Shown: positions 22,455 through 32,429, counted from the stretch's first letter. The stretch is DNA of 64,000 nucleotides from Stutzerimonas stutzeri KOS6 (GCF_000307775.2 NZ_KK020675.1:889198-953197); one strand, 5' to 3'. Numbers and translations: made by a program. The notes: generated from the sequence alone by a model not told the origin.

Positions 22455-23230
22455 TGCTCGTCGACCGCCTTGAAGCCGGCGCCGGACTTTTCCTCCAGAC
22501 GTGCACCGATGACCATTTCGGTGGCCCAGTCGACCAGGATGGTGGTGTAGGCCTTCTGACAGTGCTCGCCGCTCAGGGCATGGTCGGCGCCATCGATGAT
22601 GCGATGGGTCAGCGAATGGGTGTTCTGGAAGGCCGCGCGGTAACTCATGATGGTTTCGTGGGGCACGAAGCTGTCGTGCTGCGACTCGACGATCAGCACG
22701 TCGCCGCGGAACGCCGCGCAGGCAGCCAGGGCTCGGTTCTCTTCCGGCATCACCCGGCGGCTGCGCAGCTGATTGAGCACCAGGCGGTCCAGTTGCCGCT
22801 TGGGCAGATCCCAGTCGTCGTCGCGGTACAACGCGGGCACGCGCAGCGCCAGCCACTTCACCCGCCGCAGCGAGGTCAGAATGGCTGCCAGGTAGCCACC
22901 ATAGCTGGTTCCCACCACGGCGATCGCGGAGGGATCGATATGCGGATGCCGGGCGAGCAGATCGTAGGCAGCCAGCAAGTCGTCGAGATTCTGCTCGCGC
23001 GTCACCGTTTCCTGCTGTGCACGGGTTTGCGCATGCCCGCGCAGGTCGAACGACAGGCAGATGCAACCCAACCCGGCAATGCCTCGCGCGCGCGCCAGAT
23101 CGCGTTGCTGGCTGCCGCCCCAGCCATGAACGAAGAGCACGCCGGGCATCTTCGCCGGCGGGGAGAGGAAGGTACCGGCGATATGTTCGTCGCCGACCAG
23201 GATGTCCACCGTCTCGCTATGGGTCGCCAT
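22451..23230 (-). CDS. alpha/beta hydrolase (dienelactone hydrolase-like)
   Basis: This 259-residue protein has the alpha/beta-hydrolase layout: the oxyanion segment FVHGWGGSQQ near residue 33, the nucleophile elbow GTSYGG near 107, an Asp in VESQHDSFVP near 195 and the His in DGADHALSG near 228. There is no signal peptide. Its first 14 nt overlap the end of the DUF3182 gene, so the two form an operon. The Shine-Dalgarno GGAGG is close (3 nt) to the ATG. The substrate is unknown. Confidence 0.88.
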   Translation of the reverse strand: MATHSETVDILVGDEHIAGTFLSPPAKMPGVLFVHGWGGSQQRDLARARGIAGLGCICLSFDLRGHAQTRAQQETVTREQNLDDLLAAYDLLARHPHIDPSAIAVVGTSYGGYLAAILTSLRRVKWLALRVPALYRDDDWDLPKRQLDRLVLNQLRSRRVMPEENRALAACAAFRGDVLIVESQHDSFVPHETIMSYRAAFQNTHSLTHRIIDGADHALSGEHCQKAYTTILVDWATEMVIGARLEEKSGAGFKAVDEQ

Positions 23231-24344
23231 ATGCCTCCACCATTACGCATTTGGTGATGAAGCCAACCTCGATGTCCTCATCCCGGTAAAGCACGCTGGC
23301 TCCGGCCGGTACGCGCTGCTGCTGGCCATAGAGTTCGAGCGAAGACGCCCGTACGGCCCGTCCCGCCGCCCCCTGCTTGAAGATTTCCAGCGCGGCGATC
23401 TCTGCGCTGCTGGCGCCGCCGATACGCCAGGACTGTTCCAGCACGCCGGACCTTGGCTGGCCGCGGCCGTCGATGCCCTGAGCGATGTCATAGTTGCGCC
23501 TCGATGCGAAGAACTGTCGATAGCACGCCGAGGCCGCCTCGTCGTATACCTGAGCCTGGCTGACCGCCAGGCGAGTGGTTTCCGACAGATCGAGCGCCAG
23601 CAGCGCTTCGAAATCGCCATCGACCACAATCAGGTCGGAGCCGCCATACACTTCGTTGCCGGCATTGTCCTGGGTAAGGCGCTGCGTACCGTAGTAGCTG
23701 GCCAGGCGACCACCTACCCGAACCTGGCCAACGCTGAACGTGGTGACCCGGTCCAGATTCGCCTCCAGAACCAGCCCGTAGTGCGCCAGCTCGCGCTCGT
23801 CCAGTGCAGACAGCGCCTGGTCGAGCGAATCAGCATCGTTGATCCGTTGCTGGCCCCTCCCGCCGGTGGCACGTACCGGCTTGATCCGCAACGGCCCCTC
23901 ATGCAGCAGTCGCCGTCCTGCATCTCGGGCATCGTCCAGGCTGAAGGCACTGTAGCCGGCGAGTACACTGCCCTTGACCCGAGCGCTGAAATCGCGCGAC
24001 CAGCCGACCGGAGCGACGGCATCCGGGCGCACCAGAGGGTGGGTGATGGCCTTGGTTTCGACGAACGCCTGCGGCACGACACCGCCGAACAGGTCGTCTT
24101 CCTCGCCCAGTCCCAGCGCCCGGGCTTCGTGCAGACCGATCACCGTACCAGAGGGTACGAGGTACGGCTGGGCATCATAGCGGCGAGTCGGATCGTAGTC
24201 GCCGCCATAGCTCAACCCCAGCAGGGCAGCCAGGCGCTCGGCCAGGGCGGCATGGACGACTCTTTCGTGCTGCGGCTCGCGGGGCCGGTTGGCATAGGTC
24301 AGTACGACCCTGCGCGAATTCTGCAGGGTTTGCGCATTCATCAT
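23217..24344 (-). CDS. DUF3182 family protein
   Basis: This ~375-residue protein (starting MMNAQTLQNSRRVVLTYANRP) matches what I know as DUF3182. Its middle (LRIKPVRATGGRGQQRI and LEANLDRVTTFSVGQV) looks like an ATP-grasp fold: a Lys-containing strand with a Gly-rich loop, then a Glu-rich strand. Catalytic residues cannot be assigned with confidence. There is no signal peptide. It overlaps the hydrolase gene by 14 nt; the pair may modify a common substrate. Two adjacent ATGs (24344, 24341) are possible; GGAG lies 11 nt before the first. Confidence 0.75.
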   Translation of the reverse strand: MMNAQTLQNSRRVVLTYANRPREPQHERVVHAALAERLAALLGLSYGGDYDPTRRYDAQPYLVPSGTVIGLHEARALGLGEEDDLFGGVVPQAFVETKAITHPLVRPDAVAPVGWSRDFSARVKGSVLAGYSAFSLDDARDAGRRLLHEGPLRIKPVRATGGRGQQRINDADSLDQALSALDERELAHYGLVLEANLDRVTTFSVGQVRVGGRLASYYGTQRLTQDNAGNEVYGGSDLIVVDGDFEALLALDLSETTRLAVSQAQVYDEAASACYRQFFASRRNYDIAQGIDGRGQPRSGVLEQSWRIGGASSAEIAALEIFKQGAAGRAVRASSLELYGQQQRVPAGASVLYRDEDIEVGFITKCVMVEAYGDP

Positions 24345-24510
24345 TTCGTGGACAGCTCCATGGACTGCTCGACATGCGCGCCCGGAGCCTCCTGGCCATC
24401 GCGAGCGCTCGCTTCCACCTGAGCCGTAGCACGGTGTACCGGAGTAGACCTCAGGCACGGCGCAACGATCCTCGCGTACAGGCAAACGTCCCGGCCGCCC
24501 AGGAGAATGC

Positions 24511-24543
24511 AAAAAGGGGAGCAGCCTGACGGCTGCTCCCCCT
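24511..24543 (-). terminator. ahpF terminator
   Basis: A 12-bp stem (24515-24526 with 24531-24542: GGGGAGCAGCC against GGCTGCTCCCC) with loop TGAC and an A-run on the + strand gives a strong minus-strand intrinsic terminator 20 nt past the ahpF stop. Confidence 0.9.
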
Positions 24544-24562
24544 TCGTTCAGCTATGCACCGA

Positions 24563-26125
24563 TCAGGCCGGTGCGGAGGTGCGGATCAGGTGATCGAAGG
24601 CACTCAGCGAGGCCTTGGCGCCTTCGCCCACGGCGATCACGATCTGCTTGTACGGCACCGTGGTCACATCGCCGGCGGCAAAAACGCCGGGGATGCTGGT
24701 CTGGCCCTTGGCGTCGACGATGATCTCGCCGAAGCGCGACAGCTCCAGGGTGCCCTTGAGCCAGTCGCTGTTGGGCAGCAGGCCGATCTGCACGAAGATG
24801 CCTTCCAGTTCGACGTGGTGGGTTTCTTCGCTGGCGCGGTCCTTGTAGACCAGGCCGGTGACTTTCTGGCCGTCGCCCTTGACCTCGGTGGTCTGCGCCA
24901 TCTTCAACACGGTGACGTTGGGCAGGCTGTTGAGCTTGCGCTGCAGCACGGCGTCGGCGCGCAGTTGCTCGCCGAATTCCAGCAGGGTGACGTGGGCGAC
25001 GATGCCGGCCAGGTCGATGGCCGCTTCCACACCGGAGTTGCCACCACCGATCACCGCCACACGCTTGCCCTTGAACAGCGGGCCGTCGCAGTGCGGACAG
25101 TAGGCGACGCCACGGCCACGGTATTCCTGCTCGCCGGGCACGTTCATTTCACGCCAGCGCGCGCCGGTGGCGAGGATCAGGGTCTTGGCCTTGAGCTCGC
25201 CGCCGTTCTCGAACTGCACGCGATGCAGGCCGTCGTTGCCGGCCGGGATCAGCTGGCTGGCGCGCTGCAGGTTCATGATGTCGACGTCGTACTCGCGCAC
25301 ATGTTCTTCCAGCGCGCGGGCCAGTTTCGGGCCTTCGGTTTCCTTCACCGAAATGAAGTTCTCGATGGCCATGGTGTCCAGCACCTGGCCACCGAAGCGC
25401 TCGGCCGCGACGCCGGTGCGGATGCCCTTGCGCGCCGCGTAGATGGCCGCTGCGGCACCGGCCGGGCCACCGCCGACCACCAGCACGTCGAAGGCGTCCT
25501 TGGCCTTGAGCTTCTCGGCATCACGCGCGCTGGAGCCGGTGTCGAGCTTGGCGAGGATCTCTTCCTCGCTCATGCGGCCCTGGGTGAACAGCTCGCCATT
25601 GAGGTAGATGCTCGGCACGGACATGATCTGGCGCTTTTCCACTTCGTCCTGGAACAGCGCGCCGTCGATGGCGACGTGCTTGATGTTCGGATTCAGCACC
25701 GCCATCAGGTTCAGTGCCTGAACCACGTCCGGGCAGTTCTGGCAGGACAGCGAGAAGTACGTCTCGAAGCTGTAGTCACCGTCGAGCGCCTTGATCTGCT
25801 CGATCACCTCGGGTGCGGTCTTCGACGGATGACCGCCGACCTGCAGCAGGGCCAGCACCAGCGAGGTGAATTCGTGGCCCATGGGGATGCCGGCGAAACG
25901 CAGGCTGATGCTGCCGCCGATGCGGTTGAGCGAGAACGACGGCCTGCGTGCATCGTCGCCGTCGGTCTTCAGGGTGATCTTGTCGCTGAGGCCGGCGATG
26001 TCCTGCAGCAGGCTCAGCATTTCCCGGGATTTTTCGCCGTCATCGAGGGACGCGACGATCTCGAAGGGCTGGGTGACCTTCTCCAGGTAGGCTTTCAACT
26101 GGGTCTTGAGATTGGTGTCCAACAT
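24563..26125 (-). CDS. ahpF: alkyl hydroperoxide reductase subunit F
   Basis: This 520-residue flavoprotein uses NADH to reduce AhpC. The N-terminal tandem thioredoxin-like domain (about residues 1-200) carries the redox pair in SLSCQNCPD near residue 130. The thioredoxin-reductase-like part has the FAD motif [12 protein letters not shown] near 215, the CPHC active site in [10 protein letters not shown] near 345, an NAD motif ([13 protein letters not shown]) and the C-terminal FAD motif GVFAAGDVT. The length is that of the family. It lies 121 nt downstream of ahpC with a terminator between, so the genes may be unequally expressed. Confidence 0.98.
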   Translation of the reverse strand: MLDTNLKTQLKAYLEKVTQPFEIVASLDDGEKSREMLSLLQDIAGLSDKITLKTDGDDARRPSFSLNRIGGSISLRFAGIPMGHEFTSLVLALLQVGGHPSKTAPEVIEQIKALDGDYSFETYFSLSCQNCPDVVQALNLMAVLNPNIKHVAIDGALFQDEVEKRQIMSVPSIYLNGELFTQGRMSEEEILAKLDTGSSARDAEKLKAKDAFDVLVVGGGPAGAAAAIYAARKGIRTGVAAERFGGQVLDTMAIENFISVKETEGPKLARALEEHVREYDVDIMNLQRASQLIPAGNDGLHRVQFENGGELKAKTLILATGARWREMNVPGEQEYRGRGVAYCPHCDGPLFKGKRVAVIGGGNSGVEAAIDLAGIVAHVTLLEFGEQLRADAVLQRKLNSLPNVTVLKMAQTTEVKGDGQKVTGLVYKDRASEETHHVELEGIFVQIGLLPNSDWLKGTLELSRFGEIIVDAKGQTSIPGVFAAGDVTTVPYKQIVIAVGEGAKASLSAFDHLIRTSAPA

Positions 26126-26156
26126 GAGCAGCGGTACCCCGTTCGGAATTCAGGAA

Positions 26157-26189
26157 ATAAAACGCCCGGACGGTTCACGTCCAGGCGTT
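26157..26189 (-). terminator. terminator/attenuator between ahpC and ahpF
   Basis: On the minus strand a 12-nt near-perfect stem (26178-26189 with 26161-26172, one internal T-G step) with loop TGAAC is followed by TTTTAT. It lies between ahpC and ahpF and would let ahpC be made in excess over ahpF. Confidence 0.75.
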
Positions 26190-26246
26190 GGGTTGCCAGA
26201 GGAGCAGTGACAGCTCCTCCAGCACGCAGGGCAGATAGGCGAAGCC

Positions 26247-26810
26247 TTAGATCTTGCCGACCAGGTCCAGCGAAGGAGCCAGGGTCTTCTCGCCTTCTTT
26301 CCACTTGGCCGGGCAGACTTCGCCCGGGTGAGCGGCGGTGTACTGAGCAGCCTTAAGCTTGCGCAGGGTTTCCGATACGTCGCGAGCGATCTCGTTGGAG
26401 TGGATCTCGACGGTCTTGATCACGCCTTCCGGGTTGATCAGGAAGGTGCCACGCAGAGCCAGGCCTTCTTCTTCGATGTGCACGTCGAAAGCACGGGTCA
26501 GCTGGTGAGTCGGGTCACCGATCAGCGGGAACTGAGCCTTGCCGACGGCCGGCGAAGTTTCGTGCCAGACCTTGTGCGAGAAGTGGGTATCGGTGGTGAC
26601 GATGTACACCTCGGTACCGGCCTTCTGGAACTCGGCGTAGCTGTTGGCAGCGTCTTCGATTTCGGTCGGGCAGTTGAAGGTGAAGGCAGCCGGCATGAAG
26701 ATCAGCACGGACCACTTGCCCTTCAGGGACTCTTCGGTGACTTCGATGAACTTGCCGTTGTGGAAGGCATTGACTTTGAACGGTTGAACTTGGGTGTTGA
26801 TCAGGGACAT
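26247..26810 (-). CDS. ahpC: alkyl hydroperoxide reductase subunit C (peroxiredoxin)
   Basis: This 187-residue typical 2-Cys peroxiredoxin reduces hydrogen peroxide and organic peroxides in the cytosol. The peroxidatic Cys47 is in FTFNCPTE and the resolving Cys166 is in GEVCPAKW; YF-type C-terminal motifs are replaced by a tail ending DLVGKI, as in other AhpC. AAGGAG lies 7 nt before ATG 26810. The leader contains a perfect 16-bp tandem duplication and, further up, an OxyR-like site. Confidence 0.98.
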   Translation of the reverse strand: MSLINTQVQPFKVNAFHNGKFIEVTEESLKGKWSVLIFMPAAFTFNCPTEIEDAANSYAEFQKAGTEVYIVTTDTHFSHKVWHETSPAVGKAQFPLIGDPTHQLTRAFDVHIEEEGLALRGTFLINPEGVIKTVEIHSNEIARDVSETLRKLKAAQYTAAHPGEVCPAKWKEGEKTLAPSLDLVGKI

Positions 26811-26824
26811 CTGCTAACTCCTTT

Positions 26825-26856
26825 AGGGGTTCAGAAAACTAGGGGTTCAGAAAACT
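26825..26856. repeat. perfect 16-bp tandem duplication in the ahpC leader
   Basis: The 16-mer AGGGGTTCAGAAAACT (plus strand) occurs twice with no spacer at 26825-26840 and 26841-26856. In the ahpC transcript the copy nearer the gene ends two bases before the AAGGAG Shine-Dalgarno, so the duplication lengthens the 5' untranslated region. Confidence 0.95.
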
Positions 26857-26897
26857 TTGACGGGGCCTACGATAACGCAGCCAGCAGCATACCGTTA

Positions 26898-26934
26898 ATT
26901 GATTAATGGAATAGCGCCAATTGCCTTTATCTAT
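26898..26934 (-). promoter_or_regulatory. candidate OxyR site upstream of ahpC
   Basis: Read on the minus strand, four tetramers spaced by 7 nt are ATAG, CAAT, ATTC, CAAT, against the OxyR consensus ATAG-CTAT-ATAG-CTAT (12 of 16 matches, first tetramer perfect). The position, about 90-125 nt before the ahpC start, fits an activator site. A weak promoter (TTAACG, 17-18 nt, TATCGT) lies just downstream. This is an inference from a degenerate motif. Confidence 0.45.
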
Positions 26935-27005
26935 CGCAGAAACATTTAATCATGTGTCGCCAGCTCAGTACGACAACCGCAGTGACCGGTGATGGCGCCA
27001 GCGGT

Positions 27006-27947
27006 TCAATCCGGCCAGAGCGAGCGGATCGCCGCAATACCTTGCGCACCGACTTCGACGGCACGCTCGACGTCTGCACTACCCAGACCACCCAGCAGGT
27101 AGACCGGCTGGCTGAAGCCTAGCAGCAACTCGGCGACACGGGGCCAACCCAGCGGCGTCGCATCGGGATGGCTGGCCGTCGCCTGCACGGGCGACAACGT
27201 GACGAAATCTACCCCCAAGCGGGTGGCCAGTTCCAGCTCCTCGGCATCGTGACAGGACGCCGCGAGCCATTGCCGGCTCGTTACTGGCCGGCCGTGCCCG
27301 GCATACTGCCTGAGCTGTTCGGCCGTCAGATGCCAGCCCGCATCAGGAAAGTCGGCCATCCACTCCAGCGGCCCCTTGAGCATGAGTTGTGCCCGACCGG
27401 CACACAGGGCAAGCGCCTTCTCGGCCAGCAACCGATAGTCACCGGACGAAAGCGATGGCCCGCGCAGCTGGATCAGACGAATCCCCTGGTCCATGGCTCT
27501 GCACAGCCCGTCCAGCAATCGCTGGCCAGCAAGCCCATCCGGGGTCACCAGGTAATGCTGCGGCAGGCGCGCCGCCGCCACGATGGGCCGATTGGCGTCC
27601 GGGAACCGGTAAGAAACGAGAGCATCGGCCGCCACCCACATCAGCGGCTGGCCCTCTACGCCGTGCGGCTCGCCAGTGAAGCCGGTTACTTCCCAGACAT
27701 CCAGCAGCACATGCTTGTCCGGGTAATCGTGGCGCACCTGGATCAGAGGGCGTGCAGCCGTGACCACGATATCCAATTCTTCCAGCAGTTCGCGCGCCAG
27801 CGCTGCCTCGACCCGCTCACCAGCCTCGACCTTGCCTCCGGGAAACTCCCATAAGCCGCCCTGATGCTTGTCCAGCGGACGCTTGGCGATCAGGACGCTT
27901 CCAGCGACACCGCGAATGACGGCCGCGGCGACATGAATACGCTTCAC
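27006..27947 (-). CDS. Nudix hydrolase / thiamine-phosphate-synthase-like fusion (MutT family)
   Basis: This 313-residue protein joins two domains. Residues 1-130 are a MutT-type Nudix hydrolase with FPGGKVEAGE and RELLEEL forming the Nudix box, expected to clean 8-oxo-dGTP from the nucleotide pool. Residues about 145-313 resemble ThiE/TenI thiamine-phosphate synthase (QLRGPSLSSGDY, FVTLSPVQATASHP, LLGGLGSADV) but their activity is uncertain. The fusion is usual in pseudomonads. The GTG start at 27947 is chosen because GGAGG lies 7 nt before it and the resulting MutT N-terminus (VKRIHVAAAVI) is standard. Confidence 0.92.
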   Translation of the reverse strand: MKRIHVAAAVIRGVAGSVLIAKRPLDKHQGGLWEFPGGKVEAGERVEAALARELLEELDIVVTAARPLIQVRHDYPDKHVLLDVWEVTGFTGEPHGVEGQPLMWVAADALVSYRFPDANRPIVAAARLPQHYLVTPDGLAGQRLLDGLCRAMDQGIRLIQLRGPSLSSGDYRLLAEKALALCAGRAQLMLKGPLEWMADFPDAGWHLTAEQLRQYAGHGRPVTSRQWLAASCHDAEELELATRLGVDFVTLSPVQATASHPDATPLGWPRVAELLLGFSQPVYLLGGLGSADVERAVEVGAQGIAAIRSLWPD

Positions 27948-28171
27948 ACTCGCACCTCCTGCAGAGCAGCTTGATGCCAGCACTGCAAGGCTGGCCACTT
28001 TGGAATGGTCTCGACAGCGCTCGCAGCCGTCCCTGGCAGGGCCGGCCGATAGTTGCGCAGGCGCGGTGACGCGTAGAAGGCATCGGCACCGGACAGCTCC
28101 AGGGCCAAGGCTGCGCGCAACGACCAGGGGGCAGGCTGATTCTTGTCAGCGACCGCCGTTTGCAGAGTCAT
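27944..28171 (-). CDS. small ORF overlapping the Nudix gene start
   Basis: A 75-residue ORF (ATG 28171) ends at TGA 27944-27946, overlapping the GTG start of the Nudix gene by 4 nt, an arrangement typical of coupled genes. The product has no signal peptide or membrane segment; it is moderately Ala/Leu-rich with a basic middle (ASPRLRNYRPALPG). Its own ribosome binding site is weak (GAGG about 12 nt upstream). I do not recognise a family. It may be a real small protein, or a chance frame in the leader. Confidence 0.35.
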   Translation of the reverse strand: MTLQTAVADKNQPAPWSLRAALALELSGADAFYASPRLRNYRPALPGTAASAVETIPKWPALQCWHQAALQEVRV

Positions 28172-28285
28172 GTGTGCCAATGCGCCTCGGATGGCGTTCA
28201 GGTAAATCAGCGGACGTTAAGAGCCAGGGGCGCGAATGGCAAATCCCCGTCGCCCATGGGCCATGCACGACGGGAGCGATGGTGA

Positions 28286-29503
28286 TCAGGTCCGGTATTC
28301 GGCGTTGATCTTCACGTACTCGTGCGACAGGTCGGTGGTCCAGATCGTCTCGCTGCAGTCTCCACGTCCGAGCTCGATACGGATGGTGATTTCCTCACGG
28401 GCCATTACTGCCGCGCCCTGCTCTTCGGTATAGCTGGGCGAGCGACCGCCCTGGCTGGCGATGCAGACCTCACCGAGGAACACGTCGATCTTGCTTACAT
28501 CCAGGTCAGGCACGCCGGCATAGCCGACGGCGGCGAGGATGCGCCCCCAATTCGGATCGGAGGCGAACAGAGCGGTCTTGATCAGCGGTGAATGGGCCAC
28601 CGCATAGGCCACGTCCAGACACTCCTGGTGATTGCCGCCGCCGTTGACCTGCACTGTGACGAACTTGGTCGCGCCTTCACCGTCGCGGACGATGGCCTGC
28701 GCCACCTCCATGAAGACCTCCAACACCGCCTGCTTGAGCTTGCCGAACAGCTCGCCGGCCGCCTCGGTGATCTCGGGCAGAGCGGCCTGGCCAGTGGCGA
28801 TCAGCATGCAGCAGTCGTTGGTGGAGGTGTCGCCGTCGATGGTGATCCGGTTGAACGACTTGTTCGCCGCATCACGCACCAGATCCTGCAGTACGCCATC
28901 GGCAACCTTGGCGTCGGTGGCGATGTAGCCAAGCATGGTCGCCATGTTCGGACGGATCATACCGGCGCCCTTGCTGATGCCGGTGACGGTGACGGTCACG
29001 CCGTCGTGCTGGAACTGCCGGCTGGCGCCTTTGGGTAGTGTGTCGGTGGTCATGATGCCGACAGCGGCTTCGGCCCAGTGGTCCGCCGCCAGGTCATCGA
29101 GAGCGGCCTGCAATGCCGACTCGATCTTCTGCACGGGCAGCGGCTCGCCGATCACGCCGGTGGAGAAAGGCAGCACGGCCGTCTCCTCGACGCCGGTGAT
29201 GGCCGCGAGCGCGGCACAGGTGTGCCGGGCATCAGCCAGTCCCTGCAACCCGGTGCCGGCGTTTGCGTTGCCGGTGTTGGTCAGCAGGTAGCGCACCGGG
29301 CCATGCATGCGCTCACGGGTGATGAGCACCGGCGCAGCACAGAAGGCGTTGGTGGTGGTCACCCCGGCGATGCGCGAGCCCTCGGCACAGCGCATCACCA
29401 CCACATCCTTGCGGCCCGGTCGCTTGATGCCGGCCGAAGCGATGCCGAGTTCGAAACCGGGTACCGGGTGCAGCGTGGGTAAAGGACCAAGACCGACAGG
29501 CAT
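28286..29503 (-). CDS. argJ: bifunctional glutamate N-acetyltransferase / amino-acid acetyltransferase
   Basis: This 405-residue enzyme recycles the acetyl group in the cyclic arginine pathway, moving it from N-acetylornithine to glutamate, and in many bacteria also uses acetyl-CoA. The self-cleavage site is Thr189 in [13 protein letters not shown]; cleavage gives alpha and beta chains and Thr becomes the nucleophile. Other signatures are [10 protein letters not shown] and [11 protein letters not shown]. It lies downstream of secA on the same strand, after a terminator. Confidence 0.97.
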   Translation of the reverse strand: MPVGLGPLPTLHPVPGFELGIASAGIKRPGRKDVVVMRCAEGSRIAGVTTTNAFCAAPVLITRERMHGPVRYLLTNTGNANAGTGLQGLADARHTCAALAAITGVEETAVLPFSTGVIGEPLPVQKIESALQAALDDLAADHWAEAAVGIMTTDTLPKGASRQFQHDGVTVTVTGISKGAGMIRPNMATMLGYIATDAKVADGVLQDLVRDAANKSFNRITIDGDTSTNDCCMLIATGQAALPEITEAAGELFGKLKQAVLEVFMEVAQAIVRDGEGATKFVTVQVNGGGNHQECLDVAYAVAHSPLIKTALFASDPNWGRILAAVGYAGVPDLDVSKIDVFLGEVCIASQGGRSPSYTEEQGAAVMAREEITIRIELGRGDCSETIWTTDLSHEYVKINAEYRT

Positions 29504-29557
29504 GGATGCGCTCCTTCAGACAATGGGTGGCCAACAGGCCAAAAAGGGGAATGCGAC

Positions 29558-29592
29558 AAAAACGCCGCGAGCGGCAGAGGCCGGTCGCGGCG
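29558..29592 (-). terminator. secA terminator
   Basis: On the minus strand CGCCGCGA (29592-29585) pairs with TCGCGGCG (29570-29563) around a 14-nt loop and is followed by TTTTT. It lies 24 nt beyond the secA stop. Confidence 0.75.
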
Positions 29593-29615
29593 CGGAATTA
29601 CCAGGCGAGCGCGTC

Positions 29616-32354
29616 TTACTGGACCTGCCCGTGGCAATGCTTGTATTTCTTGCCCGACCCGCACGGGCAAGGCTCATTGCGACCGATCTTGGGTTCGGTC
29701 CGCACCGGAACCGCGGCGACATCGGCCTGCCCCTCGACCTCGGCTTGCTCGTCCGGCTGATCCAGGGCGGAAACCTCGGCGTGCTGGAACTGCATGCGCT
29801 TGGCCAGTTCCTCGGCCTCGCGGCGCAGACGGGCTTCTTCTTCGGCCGGATCTTCGCGACGAACCTGCACATGCGAGAGCACGCGGATGCTGTCGCGCTT
29901 GATCGACTCGAGCAGATCCTGGAACAGCGTGAAGGACTCGCGCTTGTATTCCTGCTTCGGATTCTTCTGTGCATAGCCGCGCAGGTGGATGCCGTGGCGC
30001 AGGTGATCCATGGTCGACAGGTGGTCTTTCCAGAGGTCATCCAGTACACGCAGCACGATCTGCTTCTCGAAGGTGCGCAGCGCTTCGATGCCAGCCAGCT
30101 CTTCCTTCTCGTGGTAGGCGGCCAGCAGCGCTTCGAGGATCTTCTCGCGCAGCGTCTCTTCGTAGAGCTTCTCGTCTTCGTCGAGCCACTGCTGGACCGG
30201 CAAGCGCGTACCGAAGTCGCTGTAGAGTACCGCTTCGAGGCCGGCGATATCCCACTGCTCCGGCAGCGATTGCGGCGGAATATGCGCGCTGATCGCGGCA
30301 TCCAGCGCTTCCTGACGGAACTCGGCGATGGTCTGGCCGATTTCATCGGCCGCCAGCAGGCTGTTGCGCATGTGATAGATCACCTTGCGCTGCTCGTTGG
30401 CCACGTCGTCGTACTCGAGCAGCTGCTTGCGCATGTCGAAGTTGCGACCCTCGACCTTGCGCTGCGCCTTTTCGATGGCATTGGTGACCATGCGGTGCTC
30501 GATCGCCTCGCCCGATTCCATGCCCAGCGCCTTCATGAAGTTCTTCACCCGGTCGGAGGCGAAGATGCGCATCAGGCTGTCTTCCAGCGACAGGTAGAAA
30601 CGGCTGGAGCCCGGGTCGCCCTGGCGGCCGGCACGACCGCGCAACTGGTTGTCGATACGACGCGACTCATGCCGCTCGGATGCAATCACATGCAGGCCAC
30701 CCGCTTCGAGCACCTGCTGATGACGCTTCTGCCAGTCCGCCTTGATCTGCGCGACCTGTTCTTCGCTGGGGTTTTCAAGCGCTGCGACTTCCACTTCCCA
30801 GTTGCCGCCGAGCAGGATGTCGGTGCCACGGCCGGCCATGTTGGTGGCGATGGTCACCGCGCCCGGCCGACCGGCCTGGGCGATGATTTCGGCTTCCTTG
30901 TCATGGTGCTTGGCGTTGAGCACCTTGTGCTCGAAGCCTTCGGCCTCCAGCAGGCGCGAGACGTACTCGGATGATTCGATGGTCGCGGTACCGACCAGCA
31001 CCGGACGGCCCTGACTACGGCATTCCTTGATGTCGGCGATGATCGCGGCGAATTTCTCTTCCTGGGTCAGATACACCAGGTCGTTGAAATCCTTGCGCGC
31101 CAGCGGTTTGTTGGTCGGGATGACCACCACCGGCAGGTTGTAGATCTGCTGGAACTCGAACGCCTCGGTGTCGGCCGTTCCGGTCATGCCCGCCAGTTTC
31201 TTGTACAGGCGGAAATAGTTCTGGAAGGTGGTGGATGCCAGCGTCTGGCTTTCCGGCTGGATCTGCAGCCCTTCCTTCGCCTCGATGGCCTGATGCAGGC
31301 CTTCGGAAAGACGACGGCCCGGCATGGTGCGACCGGTGTGCTCGTCGATCAGCAGCACCTGATTGTTCTGCACGATGTATTCGACGTTGCGATGGAACAG
31401 CTTGTGAGCCCGCAGACCGGCGTAGACATGGGTCAGCAACCCCAGGTTGTGCGCCGAATACAGGCTCTCGCCCTCGGCCAGCAAACCAGCCTGGGTCAGC
31501 ATCTCCTCGATGTGCTGATGGCCCTGCTCGTTCAGCTCGACCTGACGCGTCTTTTCGTCGACCGTGAAGTGCCCTTCCTGCGTGACGACGCCCTCCTCTT
31601 CCTCGATATGCTGCTTGAGGCGTGGAATGAGCAGGTTGATCTGCTGGTAGAGCTTGGAGCTGTCTTCGGCCTGGCCGGAGATGATCAGCGGCGTGCGCGC
31701 CTCGTCGATGAGGATGGAGTCGACTTCGTCGATGACGGCGAAATTGAGCTCGCGCTGGTTCTTCTCTTCCAGGCTGAACGCCATGTTGTCGCGCAGATAA
31801 TCGAAGCCGAACTCGTTGTTGGTACCGTAGGTGATATCGGCAGCGTAGGCGGCGCGCTTTTCTTCCGGCGGCTGGAACGGCGTGACGATGCCGACCGTCA
31901 GGCCGAGAAATTCATAGAGCGGGCGCATCCAGTTGGCATCACGACGGGCCAGATAGTCGTTGACCGTAACCACGTGCACGCCCTTGCCGGCCAGTGCATT
32001 GAGATACACCGCCAGGGTCGCGACCAGGGTCTTGCCTTCACCGGTGCGCATCTCGGCGATGCGACCTTCATGCAAGGTCATGCCGCCGATCAGCTGAACG
32101 TCGAAATGGCGCATGCCCATGACCCGTTTGCCGGCTTCGCGGCACACCGCAAAGGCTTCGGGAAGAATCTGGTCGAGGGTTTCGCCTTTCTCGAGACGGG
32201 CCTTGAACTCTTCGGTCTTGAGGCGCAGTTGCTCGTCGGAGAGCGACAGCATCTGCTCTTCGAGGGCATTGACGGCCTGCACCGCCTTGAGCATGCGTTT
32301 GACTTCACGCTCATTCTTGCTTCCAAAGAGTTTCTTCAATAAAGGCGCAAACAT
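29616..32354 (-). CDS. secA: preprotein translocase ATPase SecA
   Basis: This 912-residue motor drives proteins through SecYEG. It has Walker A in [14 protein letters not shown] (about residue 105), Walker B in [17 protein letters not shown] (about 208), the helicase-like NBD2 ([20 protein letters not shown]), the helical scaffold and wing domains, and the C-terminal zinc-binding tail [14 protein letters not shown] that binds SecB. ATG 32354 gives [16 protein letters not shown], the normal pseudomonad start; an ATG 18 nt upstream is in frame but less likely. It is monocistronic between terminators. Confidence 0.98.
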   Translation of the reverse strand: MFAPLLKKLFGSKNEREVKRMLKAVQAVNALEEQMLSLSDEQLRLKTEEFKARLEKGETLDQILPEAFAVCREAGKRVMGMRHFDVQLIGGMTLHEGRIAEMRTGEGKTLVATLAVYLNALAGKGVHVVTVNDYLARRDANWMRPLYEFLGLTVGIVTPFQPPEEKRAAYAADITYGTNNEFGFDYLRDNMAFSLEEKNQRELNFAVIDEVDSILIDEARTPLIISGQAEDSSKLYQQINLLIPRLKQHIEEEEGVVTQEGHFTVDEKTRQVELNEQGHQHIEEMLTQAGLLAEGESLYSAHNLGLLTHVYAGLRAHKLFHRNVEYIVQNNQVLLIDEHTGRTMPGRRLSEGLHQAIEAKEGLQIQPESQTLASTTFQNYFRLYKKLAGMTGTADTEAFEFQQIYNLPVVVIPTNKPLARKDFNDLVYLTQEEKFAAIIADIKECRSQGRPVLVGTATIESSEYVSRLLEAEGFEHKVLNAKHHDKEAEIIAQAGRPGAVTIATNMAGRGTDILLGGNWEVEVAALENPSEEQVAQIKADWQKRHQQVLEAGGLHVIASERHESRRIDNQLRGRAGRQGDPGSSRFYLSLEDSLMRIFASDRVKNFMKALGMESGEAIEHRMVTNAIEKAQRKVEGRNFDMRKQLLEYDDVANEQRKVIYHMRNSLLAADEIGQTIAEFRQEALDAAISAHIPPQSLPEQWDIAGLEAVLYSDFGTRLPVQQWLDEDEKLYEETLREKILEALLAAYHEKEELAGIEALRTFEKQIVLRVLDDLWKDHLSTMDHLRHGIHLRGYAQKNPKQEYKRESFTLFQDLLESIKRDSIRVLSHVQVRREDPAEEEARLRREAEELAKRMQFQHAEVSALDQPDEQAEVEGQADVAAVPVRTEPKIGRNEPCPCGSGKKYKHCHGQVQ

Positions 32355-32423
32355 ATCGACAAGGACTTCCATGCTGGGGATGGAGGCACGACCGTGGAGC
32401 TCACGGCTACGTGCAAAGCGGCC

Positions 32424-32429
32424 ATTCTA
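32424..32429 (-). promoter_or_regulatory. candidate -10 element of secA promoter
   Basis: On the minus strand TAGAAT occurs 70 nt before the secA start, with TTTCCT about 16 nt upstream as a weak -35. The 294-nt secA-dciA intergenic region otherwise shows no ORF; the divergent genes must each have a promoter in it. Confidence 0.35.
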
